In this document: positions 1 through 11,702 of the stretch, piece by piece
Numbering within the stretch: position 1 is the stretch's first letter
Layout of the letters: each line of letters starts with the position of its first letter
Assembly (NCBI GenBank): GCA_022560025.1
Contig: JAFISE010000188.1
Coordinates: forward strand, 1 to 58,219
Length of the DNA stretch: 58,219 nt
Source: Stagonosporopsis chrysanthemi
Taxonomy: Eukaryota; Ascomycota; Dothideomycetes; Pleosporales; Didymellaceae
Direction of reading: 5' to 3'
The notes under the pieces: model-generated
Told to the model about the DNA's origin: nothing
The model's input: only the letters and a program-made list of their open reading frames with translations
Databases searched by the model: none
Position numbers and translations under genes: made by a program

Positions 1-14
1 CACCGCGCGCCCTC

Positions 15-3000
15 ATGGCTCAGACCGCCGCCCTCGCGCCCGCGCCTGCGCCCGCGCCCGCCGCGCTGCCGTCCGGCAACCGCAAGAAAGCAAAGCGCCG
101 CGAGAAGGAGGCCGCGAAGAAGGCCGCCCAGGAGCCCGCCGTGCCTGCGCTGCCCGTCAAGAACGGCGTCCACGGCGCGTCGTCTGCCCCGCGCTACAGC
201 GAGCCCGACCTCGACGAGCCGCCGTACGATGACGACCCCGACTTCTACTCGGACGACGACGCGGGCCACTACAGCCCCAACGGCCACTACCCCCAGGCCT
301 ACGCCCACGCCCACGCCCACGCCCACGCCCACGCCCACGCCCCCATACCCGCCGCCAGCGCCAAGAAGTCGAAGCGCAAGAAGCGAGCCTCGCAGCCCCC
401 GCCGCCCCCGCCGCTGGCATACGCACCGCACCTGGTCCCGCGACACAGCCCTGCGCCTGCGCCTGCGCCTGCGCCTGCCCACCCCCCCCCCCACCCCAGG
501 ACACCCGCCCCGCGCAAGGACCGCATATGGAACACCTCCACCCAGGAGGAGCGCGAGCGCATCCGCGAGTTCTGGCTGTCCCTCGGCGAGGACGAGCGCA
601 AGTCCCTCGTCAAGATCGAGAAGGAGGCCGTCCTGCGCAAGATGAAGGAACAGCAAAAGCACTCGTGCAGCTGCTCCGTGTGCGGGAGGAAGCGCACCGC
701 CATCGAGGAGGAGCTGGAGGTTCTATATGATGCATATTATGAAGAACTCGAGCAGTACGCGCACCTCCAGCAAGACGTCGGTAGTTTCCTGCCAGATGCT
801 AATTACCGTCATGTCTCCAGTGCCCCTCACCCGCGCCCCCTCATGACCACGCTTCCCCCGCCCGCCCATGGCCATCGCTACCCCGCCGACGACGAAGAGG
901 AGGATGACGACGACGACGACGACGACGATGACGACGATGAAGACTACTCGGGCGAAGAGGAGGAGGACTACTCGAACAGCGAAATCTCGTCCGAGGGCGA
1001 CTGCAGCTCCGAGGAACGCAGCCTGCCGCCGCCCGAAGCGTCCGACTTCCTTCACTTTGGCAGCAGCCTGCAGGTTAAAGGTAAACGTCGTCTGCCCCCC
1101 CCCCTTCCCGATTTGCCAATCACAGCTAACACGCGCACTCAGGTGGTATTCTGACGGTTGCTGACGACCTGCTCAAAAACGACGGGAAAAAGTTCATCGA
1201 GATGATGGAGCAGCTTGCCGAACGCAGGATGCAAAGGGAGGAGGAGGCACAGTACCAAGCGCATCCAAGCATGTATCAGACCCACAACTCGCACAACCAT
1301 GGCCCGCCGCCCGAAGAAGACGACTTTGACGACGAGGGTGACGAGGAAGAAGGCTACGAGGACGAGGACTACGAAGAAGACGAAGAGGACGAGGATGTGC
1401 GTACTGTTGGCGAGATCGCGGGTATCTTGGCTAATGGATTGCAGGATACCATGACGGAGGAGCAGAGGATGGAAGAAGGGCGGCGCATGTTTCAGATATT
1501 TGCAGCGCGCATGTTTGAGCAACGGGTCCTTCAAGCGTACCGAGAAAAGGTGGCGGCAGAGCGGCAACAGCGGTTACTGGAAGAGCTCGCCGAAGAAGAC
1601 GAGCGCAAAGACCAGAAGGAGGCCAAGAAGCTGAAAGAGGCCCAGAAAAGAAAGGAAAAAAAGGAGAAGCAGCGCCTGCAAAAGGCTGAAGAAAAGGCCC
1701 GCAAAGAAGCAGAACAGGCAGCCAAAGAAGCCGAGCTCAAAGCTGCAGAAGAAAAGCGCCTGGAAGAGCAGCGCAAGAAGCGGGAAGAAGCGCGTAAGAA
1801 GAAAGAGGCTGAACGCAAAGCCCAGGACGAGGAGAAACAACGAAAAGAGGCCGAGCGTCAGAGGCGCCAGCAAGAAGAGCGCGAACGACAGCAGGAAGCC
1901 GAAAGGAAAGCACGCGAAGCCAAAGCCCAGGAGAAGAAGGCCAAGGAGGATGCCAAACGCAAAGAGCGCGAAGAGCGAGAGGCAAAGGAGAAAGAAGTTC
2001 GTGAGAGGAGAATCCAGGAAGACAAAGAGAGGAAAGAGCGCGATGCCAAAGCAAAGGCGGACAAGCAAGCTGCGGCACGGAAGGCATCACAGCCCCCTGT
2101 TGCTCTGCCACCTCAGCTGTTGAAGCAAACATCGACTTCTGGGATGCCTTCGCCTCATGTCACTCCAGCCTTACCCAAGGCGCCTACCCCTAATCGGCCA
2201 CGTCATACCTCGCAGCAGGACTCACACGGCTCTTCTCCGAACACATCGCAGGCTGCGCCAGGCACAAGCAAATCGACATCACCGACAAACGCACATGGGC
2301 CTATCATGCCAAAATCAATCTTGACCAAGCCAGCAGCCGGGCAGCTGCACAACCATCTCCTACATGGGCAGCCAGCGCCACAGATGCCTCCACTTGGACT
2401 TCCACCAGGTATGCAAGGCCCACCAGGCTTGAACATGGGCGGAATGCCGCCTGGCCTCAATGGCTTTCCGGGGCAAGGCTCCATGATGCCTGGCATGATG
2501 GGTCCTCGACCAAACATGCCTCCGTTTCCACCGCAACTTGGCACTCAGAATTTCCGCGGGTTTCCTCCACCAGGAATGCCAATGGGTCGTGGTTTCCCCA
2601 TGGACGGTCCTCCCGGCTTTGGACCGATGCCAGGATTTGGGGCACCAAACCAGATCCCCGGTTTCAGCATGGCCATGTCACCCCATTCGAGGCAAGGATC
2701 TGGATCATTCGACAGGCTGCCAAGCGTAGACAGTCCCATCTCAGGTCCTCAGGCACAACCAATCCAGCGACCAACGCCCATCAAGCGTCCTTCGAGCAAC
2801 AAAGCCACCGACGAAGAGAGCCGACCTGACGTTGATGACCTTGCGGATCACCTGGGAAGCAAGGCCCTGTTAGACGATGCAGAAGACATTCCTGAGCTTC
2901 CCGAGCGGCGAGCCAGCGTGCAGCAGCACGGTTCCTTCAGAGGCACCCCCATGGGTTTTGGGTTCGCAGACCCGCCAATGCCATCCAGGAATGACTCATT

Positions 3001-3547
3001 CTCTGCATTTGGAGCGCCTGGCGGCAACATCTGGGGGACCCCACCCATGCCGTTCTCTTTAGGGTCTGGCGCCTCATGGGGCAACTCGCCCACGTCTGGC
3101 TTCTTCAACAACCCTTTCCCGGTCGGCAACATTCGTACCAACGAGCGCGGTCCAAATGAGCAACGCATAGTGTGGTTGCGTCGTATGGTCTGCACCGCGT
3201 GCAAGATGGTGGCTGCCCGCCAACCGACACAAGATGGCTATGTTGATGCGTCAGAAGTGCATCAGCACATTGACAGTTTGCGAAATCCAAACGAGCCGGC
3301 TGTTACGCCCGAAGAAATCAAGGAAGCATGCGACATCATCGACACAACACAGACCAATGGCGGCGGTTCTCTCGAGTACAAGGAGTCGGGCCCAGGTCGC
3401 CTTTCACACATCAAATTTGTGGACATGGTGGCACCTGCGCCTGCAACCCTGGGTGAGATTGGCAGCCCGGTCCCCAGTCACAGCGTTCTGGTTGGTGGTT
3501 TTGGCAACCCCAGGCCCTTTCCCGGTCTTGGCCCACAGGGCTTTTGA
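15..3547 (+). CDS. NST1: Stress response protein Nst1-like
   Basis: Joined exons 15-1080 and 1143-3547 give 1156 residues; the 62-nt intron starts GTAAAC and ends CAG, and splicing restores the conserved block ending EMMEQLAERRMQ. Family knowledge: Nst1 is a large charged protein that negatively influences salt tolerance in yeast and associates with mRNA-processing and P-body factors; its biochemistry is unclear. Seen: basic NRKKAKRREK near the N-terminus (22-31), an Ala-His run (96-110), poly-Pro, a conserved block around 172-250 with CSCSVCGRKR (218-227), an Asp run (about 293-310), a very long Lys/Glu/Arg coiled coil (about 485-670), then a Pro/Gly/Met-rich tail and a conserved C-terminal region (about 1020-1156). 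The frame stays open to the window edge upstream of the first ATG, so the true start could lie outside. The family call is strong; the start is less certain. Confidence 0.92.
301..342. repeat. Hexanucleotide microsatellite (ACGCCC)x7 in NST1
   Basis: Seven perfect copies of a 6-bp unit lie in frame in NST1 and encode alternating Ala-His. The length is probably variable between isolates because hexamer repeats expand and contract without shifting the frame. Confidence 0.95.
451..480. repeat. Imperfect hexamer repeat (CTGCGC)n in NST1
   Basis: Four perfect CTGCGC units followed by CTGCCC encode an Ala-Pro run in the N-terminal low-complexity part of NST1. Confidence 0.85.
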
Positions 3548-4261
3548 GCACTTGCGTCGAATCTCTATTCCTTTTCTCTTGCCAGTGGCTTCATCAGTAT
3601 CTGGTAGCTGCGTGGATCTGGACTTTCTTCGACCGTTTATTTAGTCTCTATCAAGGCTCCTTCTCCAGCAAGGCAGCTGAGTTGCTCTCTCCCACATACA
3701 CCCTGTGTCCCATAAGTGATTTGATCTTTGGTTTGGATACTGACTACAGGCACTGCCCCGAGGTGTGCAGAGAGGACAGGCAATAAAGGCCTCATCTTAC
3801 GTACATGGTCGTGAAGAGGCGGTCAGGCTCAGCTTACATATGCATGTTATCGACTCCGCCATTTGGTCTAAGCTTCCAAATGCGCGAACTTCCAAAAGCG
3901 AACAACTCCCAGCTGTCTTGGAGTGGCATAATCAGGGGACAGAGAGCTGTTGTAGCTATTCAAGGCGGGTGAGCTCGACTTGCGCAGCCGGCTGAACTCA
4001 AGGTTGTGCCTGCAAATGCCTCGTCAGGTACAAGCAATGCAACGTCACTAGAAATAGAAAGCGTGTTGCTGATCTTAGAGCTGCGTGATCCCTGTAGCGT
4101 GGTGGGGCACTGAGGCTCTGGCAACAGCTACATCAGACCTCCACGCCGCTGCGACTGGTGTTCCATCCTCCCTCCAACCTGCCATTTGCTCTCCTCTTCG
4201 CTGAGTGTGAGCTGTCCGTTTGATACGACACCGCTCGAAGCTCTTGTCACTATCTGCCATC
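3548..4261. other. Intergenic: NST1 3' end and AGM1 promoter
   Basis: There is no supported gene in this 714-bp stretch. It must hold the 3' UTR of NST1 and the promoter and 5' leader of the mutase gene, which reads in the same direction. Just upstream of the mutase ATG the DNA is pyrimidine-rich, typical of fungal leaders. Confidence 0.7.
3782..3787 (+). terminator. Candidate NST1 polyadenylation signal AATAAA
   Basis: A canonical AATAAA hexamer sits 235 bp after the NST1 stop codon. Fungal poly(A) signals are loose, so this is only a candidate. Confidence 0.3.
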
Positions 4262-6170
4262 ATGTCTGACCCTATCGCCGACGCTGCGCAGAAGCACCCT
4301 GCACCTGAAGGACTTGTGTACACATATGGAACTGCTGGAGTAAGTCGAGTACCGTAATGGGCCCAGGGCAAGGCTAATTGGTTGCTACGTAGTTCCGCAC
4401 CAAAGCGTAAGGCTCTCCATCGCTTGCGCCCATCCTCATCCGACCTCGCAGCTTGAAGCTGACCGAAGCAGCGATGTCCTCGACTCGATTCTCACGCGCG
4501 TTGGTCTCATTGCCGCCCTCCGATCGCGCGCTTTGAAGGGCAAGTGGATTGGTGTCATGATCACCGCTTCCCACAACCCGCCTCAGGATAACGGTGTGAA
4601 GCTTGTTGAGCCGTTGGTAGGTGCTGCAAACCAAACACAGCAGATACAAGGCTAACTAAATCGCAGGGCAACATGTTGCAGGTACGACTTCTGCCATGGC
4701 ATCCGATTGTGGGTCTGTAGAAGAGCATAACGCTAACGTCACTGAATAGGAGGACTGGGAAGTCATCAGTACCGAGATGGCGAACAAGGCCACCCCTGAC
4801 GATGTCTCCAAGTACTACCAAGACATCGCCGCCAAGTTCAAGATCGATCTGAACACACCAGCCCGCGTTGTTGTGGCTCGCGATACAAGAGCATCGGGGG
4901 CAAGGCTCCTGGGCTGCTTGCAGGACGGTCTCGCGGCCGCCGGCGCTGAAGTAAAGGAGTATGGTTTCCTGACCACACCGCAATTGCACTATATGGTGCG
5001 CTGCCTGAACACCGAGGGCACAAAGGATGCATACGGCACACCCACTGAGAAGGGCTACTACGAGAAGTTCGGCGCTGCTTTCAAGACTGCGCTTCGCGGC
5101 AAGAAGCCCTCAGGGTCCCTTACTGTAGACGGCGCCAACGGCGTCGGTGGGCCCAAGCTGGCAGAGCTGATAAAGTATCTGCCATCGAAGGAAGAGGGTG
5201 GTCTGGAGATCTTCGTCATCAACGACAACGTTATCAAGCCCGAGAGTCTGAACGTTGATGTGAGCTAGAAGCCCTGATATCCTACGTACAATTACTGACC
5301 ATGTTGCAGTGTGGTGCAGACTACGTCAAGACCAATCAGCGCGCTCCTCCCTCATCCAAGGCCGGACCTGGCGACCGCTGCGCATCCCTCGACGGCGATG
5401 CCGACCGTGTTGTGTACTACTTCAAGGACGAGCAGAACGTTTTCCGTCTTCTAGATGGTGACCGCATCGCAACCCTCGTCGCTTCTTTCCTCGGAGACCT
5501 CGTGCGCCAGTCCGGTCTCGCAGACTCCATCAAGATCGGGGTTGTACAGACCGCCTATGCGAACGGAGCTGCCACAAACTATGTTGAGCAGAATTTGAAG
5601 CTCAAGGTCGACTGCACGCCTACCGGCGTCAAGTACCTTCACCATGCTGCGGAGAAGCTCGACATTGGTGTCTACTTTGAAGCCAACGGCCACGGCACTG
5701 TCATCTTCTCACACGACACTCTTGACACGATTGAGAAGTATGAGCCGAGGAACCCGGGCGAGAAGGAGGCCAAGGAAGTGCTACAGGCTTGCATCAACCT
5801 GATCAACCAGTCTGTTGGTGATGCGCTTTCCGACTTTCTCTTGGTCGAAGTCGTCCTCGCGCACAAGCACTGGGGACCTCAAGAGTGGCTCTCGACCTAC
5901 ACCGACCTACCCAACCGCCTTCTTAAAGTCCTTGTCAACGATCGCACCATTTTCAAGACAACTGATGCTGAGCGCAAGCTTACAAGCCCGGAGGGCGTCC
6001 AGGCACAGATCGACAAGGAAGTGCAGAAGGTCCGCCAGGGTCGCTCGTTCGCCCGTGCCAGTGGTACCGAGGATGCTGTCCGTGTATACGCCGAGGCCGC
6101 GACTAAGGCTGAAGCTGAAGACCTAGCCAGGAAGGTTTCGGAGATCGTCAAGGCCGCCGGTGGCGCTTAG
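4262..6170 (+). CDS. PCM1: Phosphoacetylglucosamine mutase
   Basis: Six exons (4262-4339, 4393-4406, 4472-4616, 4667-4681, 4750-5259, 5310-6170) give 540 residues, the normal family length. The enzyme (EC 5.4.2.3, AGM1/Pcm1) interconverts GlcNAc-6-phosphate and GlcNAc-1-phosphate in the cytosol, on the route to UDP-GlcNAc for chitin, N-glycans and GPI anchors. Seen: active-site phosphoserine motif TASHNP with Ser64; metal-binding loop DGDADR (Asp282, 284, 286); C-terminal phosphate-binding motif RASGTEDAVRVYAEA (from residue 503). These motifs and the bipartite N-terminus identify this branch of the phosphohexomutases over phosphoglucomutase. Exons 2 and 4 are only 14 and 15 nt, yet both encode conserved residues (FRTK and GNMLQ). 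The start has the family-typical N-terminus and no in-frame alternative. Confidence 0.96.
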
Positions 6171-7622
6171 AAAGTTGGCCAAATCCGCTATGACGAAGAA
6201 GTGATTTTGAGATTAGATAGAAATCTGCCCTGATCAAAAGCTGTGATATCAAACTAGGGACACAACACTACGAAGGCCTAAAGGCACAGGATGAAAGTAC
6301 ACGACTGGATGACTTGATGATAGACAAAAGCTTCGGTATCGATAACACACGGCATTGGCATTGCATGGGCTGCACGCACGTTTCCTATGGTGAAGTGCCC
6401 ACTTTGTCGACAGCGAACGAGGTCGCAGGAGATCGCCTTTTGGTTACAGGTACGTTTTGCTTTGCTTTTCTCTCTTTCTGTCCAGATGTGATGACAGAGC
6501 CAGTCGGGCAGATGTTCGCACATGCACACGATTGGCTCACCTACAGATACTGCGTATCAGAGATCCCGCTGTGGACTCGGTGTGCGAAACCTTACATGCT
6601 GTCTGATCGTTCACAACTAGTTCTCCACGAACCGCACTTGTACGAGACACATGGCTGACCAGTTCGCACAGTGTTTGGTTAGCGCCTCCTTTGAGCTGGA
6701 CCAGAGCCAGTGCATGAGCAACAGTGCCCGGTGGCGCGTCGTCACCGAATGAAGGTCTGAAACACAGGCATTGACGAGGCTGACTGGATGTCGGCAACCT
6801 GTGTAACGTGGCCACCCAATCATAAGGCATGTCTGGCCCCAACTCCCCAGGCCTGAGGGCCGCTAAAGCGGTGCTTGACACGAAACGCAGTGTCCAGGGC
6901 GGAAGAATGCAGTGCCCGTGTTGCCGGGTTTCGGTAAAAGCCGGCGGCTGCAGTTACGGTGTTGGTTGCATTGCGCCACCTGTCAGCATCCTTTGTGAGG
7001 CTGCGAGGCTGCCCACGAGCGTTGCAAAGTGGCAGGTTCGCAGACTCTGGTTACGGGGCGGCGCGCTGTACTGTAGCGTGGACATTTGGCAGCTGCCCTC
7101 CACTCCGCAGAAGCGAGTGTCGATCGCCTCCCCAAGCGGGAAGACGCCCTCGACCGGGGCGTCTGGATCGAAAATAGAGTCAAGGGCCTCCAGCGTCGGC
7201 GGGTGCGCAGCGTTAAAGTGGTGCTACTCGCCCACTCGTGAGCATGCCAGACCCTGCCTGTGCGCGTGTGCCCTTGCCCGTCCAGCGGATAACGGACGCG
7301 TTAAGGCTTAAGCTTTTGTCGAACGCCGATCTGAGCCTGGGGCTTTCTCGTCTGCACACTCTTTTGCATGCAGCAGTCGACGGTGGTTTTCTTTGCGTCT
7401 TTGTTCTTTTGCTGCTTCTTGTAGCTGTGACGCTGGCAGCTTCAACTTGCACGTCTCCGCCTCTACCACCGTCGTCCCTGCGCCACAGCAGAGGGCCGTT
7501 CACGCCAACACGAGGCATGTGCTGAGCACCTCCCTCGCTCGTCATACCCACTACTGCCCGCACCCACACGCAACCACGCTCGCTCTTCCACCTGCACACC
7601 CACACCCACACCCACACCCACA
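6171..7622. other. Long intergenic region upstream of CSC1-like gene
   Basis: These 1452 bp hold the end of the mutase transcript and the promoter and leader of the next gene. An ATG-initiated 160-codon frame (6829-7311) exists but resembles nothing I know and is Cys/Ser/Arg-rich like random GC-rich DNA. Pyrimidine tracts near 7388-7430 fit a fungal promoter/leader. Confidence 0.65.
7595..7622. repeat. (CACACC)n hexamer repeat abutting the start codon
   Basis: Four copies of CACACC plus CACA end exactly at the ATG of the CSC1-like gene, so the repeat forms the last 28 nt of the 5' leader and gives a CA-rich initiation context. Confidence 0.9.
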
Positions 7623-10569
7623 ATGGCTTCACCATGGCTGCTCTCGCGGGACGAGAGCATTGGACAGAAGTTTGAGAATATCATGAACAATGACCCTCTG
7701 GGTGCTCAAGTATGGAAAGTACTGACTGCTGCCCGCGGCCTACGCTAATAACTATCTGCAGGTGCAATCAGACTCAGTCGTTATTGCTATTGGCACATCG
7801 CTCGGTATCACCGGTGCCATCTTCTTGATCTTCCTGCTACTGCGTCCTTTCAACACCATCGTTTACGCTCCTCGCCTGCGCCATACTGATGAGAAGCATC
7901 GGCCGCCGCCGCTCGATAAGTCGCTATTCGCCTGGTACAAGCCCGTCTTCAAAACAAACGAGGACTACTATGTCGATCGAATCGGCCTGGACGCAACCGT
8001 TTTTCTTCGCTTTGCGCGAATGTGTCGCAACATGTTCATCACCCTGGCCATCTTCGGCTGTGCCATCATTATTCCCATCAACATCATCTACTCGATGAGA
8101 CAGGGCAGGATCGGTCAGAATCTTGGAGACGAGTCCAAGTCCATTTATGTCATGATGACTCCTCAGCAGCTGTCCGGCGAGGTATTCTGGGCTCATGTTG
8201 TTGTGGCCTATCTCTTCGACATCATCGTGTGCGGTTTCCTGTGGTGGACTTACCGAGCTGTACACCGTCTGCGCCGATCTTACATGGAGAGCCCCGAGTA
8301 CCAAAACAGCCTCCACGCCAGGACTTTGATGATCACGGACATCAATAAGAACTACCGCAGCGATAACGGTCTGGTCGAGATTACGGACAGCATAAAGACT
8401 ACTCAGGAAGTCCCGCGTACCACAGTTGGCAGGAATGTCAAGGATATCCCGGATCTGATTGAATCGCACGAGGAAGCCGTTATGGAGTTAGAAGCGGTGC
8501 TTTCAAAGTACCTGAAGAACCCGGACCAGCTACCTGCGGAGCGTCCGTTGTGCACACCCCACAAGAAGGACCCAGAATTCACAGACAAGAAGCAGAAAGT
8601 TGACGCTATCGACTACTTGACTGCGAGGATCCAGCGCTTAGAGCTGAAGATTAAAGAGGCACGTGAAACGGTGGACAACAGAGACGCGATGCGCTTTGGA
8701 TTTGCCAGTTATGAGACTCTTGAATCTGCACACACAGTTGCATTTGCTGCGCGTAGAAAGCACCCTCAAGGAACCACAATTCGCCTTGCTCCAAAGCCAA
8801 AAGACCTCATCTGGCAGAACCTTTTACTCGACCCGAAGCAGAGGCGTTGGCGGCGCTTCGTCATGAACCTCTGGATCACTCTGCTGACGGTTCTCTACTT
8901 CATCCCAAACGCTGGCATTGCTATCTTCCTATCCAAACTCAGCAACCTGGCGTCATTTTGGGACGCTTTCAAGACCGAGATGGCGTTGCACCCGAAGTTC
9001 TGGGCCGTCGTACAGGGTCTCCTTGCGCCGGCACTGACCTCGTTGTTCTACTACTTTTTGCCAATCATCTTCCGTCGACTGTCAATCAAGGCCGGTGACC
9101 AATCAAAGAGCTCTCGCGAAAAGCATGTCCTGCATCAGTTGTATGCCTTTTTCGTCTTCAACAACTTGGTGGTCTTCTCTATCTTCTCGGCCGTCTTTCA
9201 GATCATTATGAGTGCTTTGGCGGCACGCCAGGGTGATTCGAGCTTCACGGCCGTTGTAAGGTCCATTGAACCGTTCCAGCAACTCATGGGTGCGCTCTGC
9301 AATGTGTCTGCGTACTGGGTCACTTGGCTCGTCCAACGCAACCTTGGTGCAGTCATCGATCTATCGCAGGCTGTCAATCTAGCCTGGGGATCTTTCTCAC
9401 GCAAGTTTCTGAACCCCACGCCTCGCGAGTTGATCCAGCGAACCGCTCCTCCACCTTTCGACTATACAAGCTACTACAACTACTTTTTGTTTTACTCTAC
9501 AGTCACTCTCGTCTTTGGATCTTTACAGCCTGTCACACTCGTTGTCACTGCGTTTTACTTTACTCTTGATTCCTGGATGAAAAAGTACTTGTTGATGTGA
9601 GTATATTTCTATCTCTGATTGTTCTGGCTGAAACTAACAACGATCAGGTACGTGTTTTGCACTAAGAATGAGACAGGAGGGGCTTTCTGGCGCGTTTTAT
9701 TCAACCGCATGCTGTTTGGCACCTTGCTCGCAAACATCATCACCGCCTGCTTGGTTGCTACCAAAGGTGGCGTCTCTCAATATATGATGGCGGCTGCCAT
9801 GGCACCCCTACCATTCCTCCTGCTCGGCTTCAAGCTGTATTGCAAGAGGACCTACGATCACTCGATGAAGTACTACATACACGGCACAACGAGCAAGGGC
9901 GCCGAGTCACAAACACCGATCGACAAAGAGTCGCGGAGACGAGACCGCGTTGCGACCCGCTTCGGACACCCTGCGCTCTACCAAAAATTGACTGTACCTA
10001 TGGTCCACGAGAAGAGTAAGCACCTTCTCGCCGAAGTCTACCGTGGACGCCTTGATGGCGACATAGGAGACAATGCGGCATTTGGTGATGTCTATTCCAT
10101 GAAGCGTATGAGCAAGGAGAATCCTGGCAAGGTCGCTACTTCAGCAACTGGTCCCTTCGAGTTCGTCTCGGAGAACAACATGGACTACGAGAACTTTAAG
10201 GACCGTTCCGAGTTCAACTCCGACCGCGGTTCCATGTACGGCGAAAGCATCCGCCCCGATTCACCGTCAACCCTTTGGGGTGACAATGGACATGGACGGT
10301 CATCGAGCCGCGGAAGCACAAGAGACGAGCCCGGCGTCACGTATCCAGCTGGGTACCACCAAACCCCTAGCAACTTGCGCGAGTACAGTCCCAGTTCAGA
10401 AGCTGGGTTACGCCACACCGAGAGCAATACAAGCCAGCGCTATCAGATTCCCGACGATCAAAACCTTCTAAGTGGCGCTGCGCCGATGGGGCACCAACCG
10501 TCACATGGCTACACCCCATACAGCCCAGACAGGGACGGCGAAGGGCGAGTCGATTACTTCAGGCGGTAG
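7623..10569 (+). CDS. CSC1/PHM7/RSN1-type membrane channel (DUF221, OSCA/TMEM63 superfamily)
   Basis: Exons 7623-7709, 7762-9596 and 9648-10569 give 947 residues, within the usual 780-1000. The superfamily comprises calcium-permeable, osmotically or mechanically gated cation channels; fungal PHM7/RSN1-like members sit in the plasma membrane or ER. Seen: an N-terminal segment (about 35-59), two further helices (about 120-139 and 172-192), a long cytosolic PHM7-type loop (about 194-389), then a cluster of hydrophobic segments (about 396-419, 442-465, 490-513, 537-559, 603-629 and two more in exon 3), followed by a hydrophilic Ser/Gly/Tyr-rich tail of about 200 residues. The layout matches RSN1_TM, PHM7_cyt and the 7TM region. 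The first exon encodes only 29 residues. Which paralogue (CSC1, PHM7 or RSN1) cannot be settled from the sequence. Confidence 0.93.
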
Positions 10570-11702
10570 AAGATAACAAAGATCTTTCCTTGTTCGTTTT
10601 CCCTTTTGTCCAGCTGCGTTTAGAACGATCCGAGCATTTCATCTGTATACCAGGCATCGCGGTGGGCCATTTGCATTCAGACGGCGTTTGGACTCCTCGC
10701 ATAGGGCGACCCCAGGCGGATCTCGTGTCTTTCTCCCATTTAACAGAATGCTAGTTTTAGCGTAGCATTCCAAGCGACTGATCATTGCGAACAGAGGTCA
10801 TTTGTGCGCATATGAGTTCAACATCGACGCCCTCGTTGATGTTCTGGACCCGCAAATATCCATCCCATTGATTTTAGACCACCAAGGACTCCATCTGCAC
10901 GTGCTGCCCCTGGTAGCTGTGGTAAACAATCTGCTTCTATTTACCCGTGCTCCTCGAAACGTGCAGAACCCCCTGCCCTTAGCATGACATAGAAGCACAG
11001 ATACTTCTTAGCATCACATATATCGCCATGACACCATACGAACGCCGAGATCAGGTAGGGGGCTTGCTGCTTTCTTCACTCCTTTTCGTCCCCTGCTGTG
11101 TTTGGTCAGGGCGATCGATCCCGCATTGTTATGTCGTGCGTTGTTCGATCCAAGCAACCAAGATAGCTTCCAACCCTGCACCTTGCTCGTGCTATCCTTA
11201 GGTAACCCAGAGAGTGTATGGCTGACTATTAATGCAGACATGCTGCGAACAACGAAGTGTTATAAATACTGACTCACGACATTTCAATGACATGAAGGCA
11301 GGATTCAGGCTGCGCAAGTCGAGCGTGTTCCGGTCGCTGGAGCCAGGATGTTTCAACCTGCAAAGGCCGCTCTATCATCGCACATGATTATGCGATCGAA
11401 CACAGCCGGCCACGTTTACGTCATCCGGTTTTGTGGGAGTTAGTTGTAGTTGCGTCAACCAGACGATGCTCAACAGCAGTGTGCGTTGTGAGATAAGAGC
11501 GCTCTGACGACGGAGCGTTTTTTCGAATCAAATGTGGATGCAATGGCGCGACCCGCTGACTGAGCAGGTACAGATAGCTCACACTCGAACATTGTGGACG
11601 CTTTGCGACAGAAGTTGGAGGCTGTAGCATATCACAAACGCACGAGGGATGCAAAAGCCAAGCTTGAACAATGCAAAGAATATGCAATTGAGTTTCATCT
11701 AA
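10570..11702. other. Convergent intergenic region
   Basis: These 1133 bp separate the 3' ends of the CSC1-like gene and the amino-acid transporter. Only short unrelated reading frames occur. No tRNA or repeat is supported. Confidence 0.65.

Noticed and set aside
229..703. Overlapping frames of 115-138 codons on both strands within NST1
   Set aside because: They are low-complexity shadows of the GC-rich repeats in the NST1 frame and have no family features.
6829..7311. ATG-initiated 160-codon frame between the mutase and the CSC1-like gene
   Set aside because: No recognisable domain or intron signals and an amino-acid mix like random GC-rich DNA; a lineage-specific gene cannot be excluded without transcripts.
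11140..11165. tRNA-like B box (GTTCGATCC)
   Set aside because: No matching A box or cloverleaf could be drawn around it.
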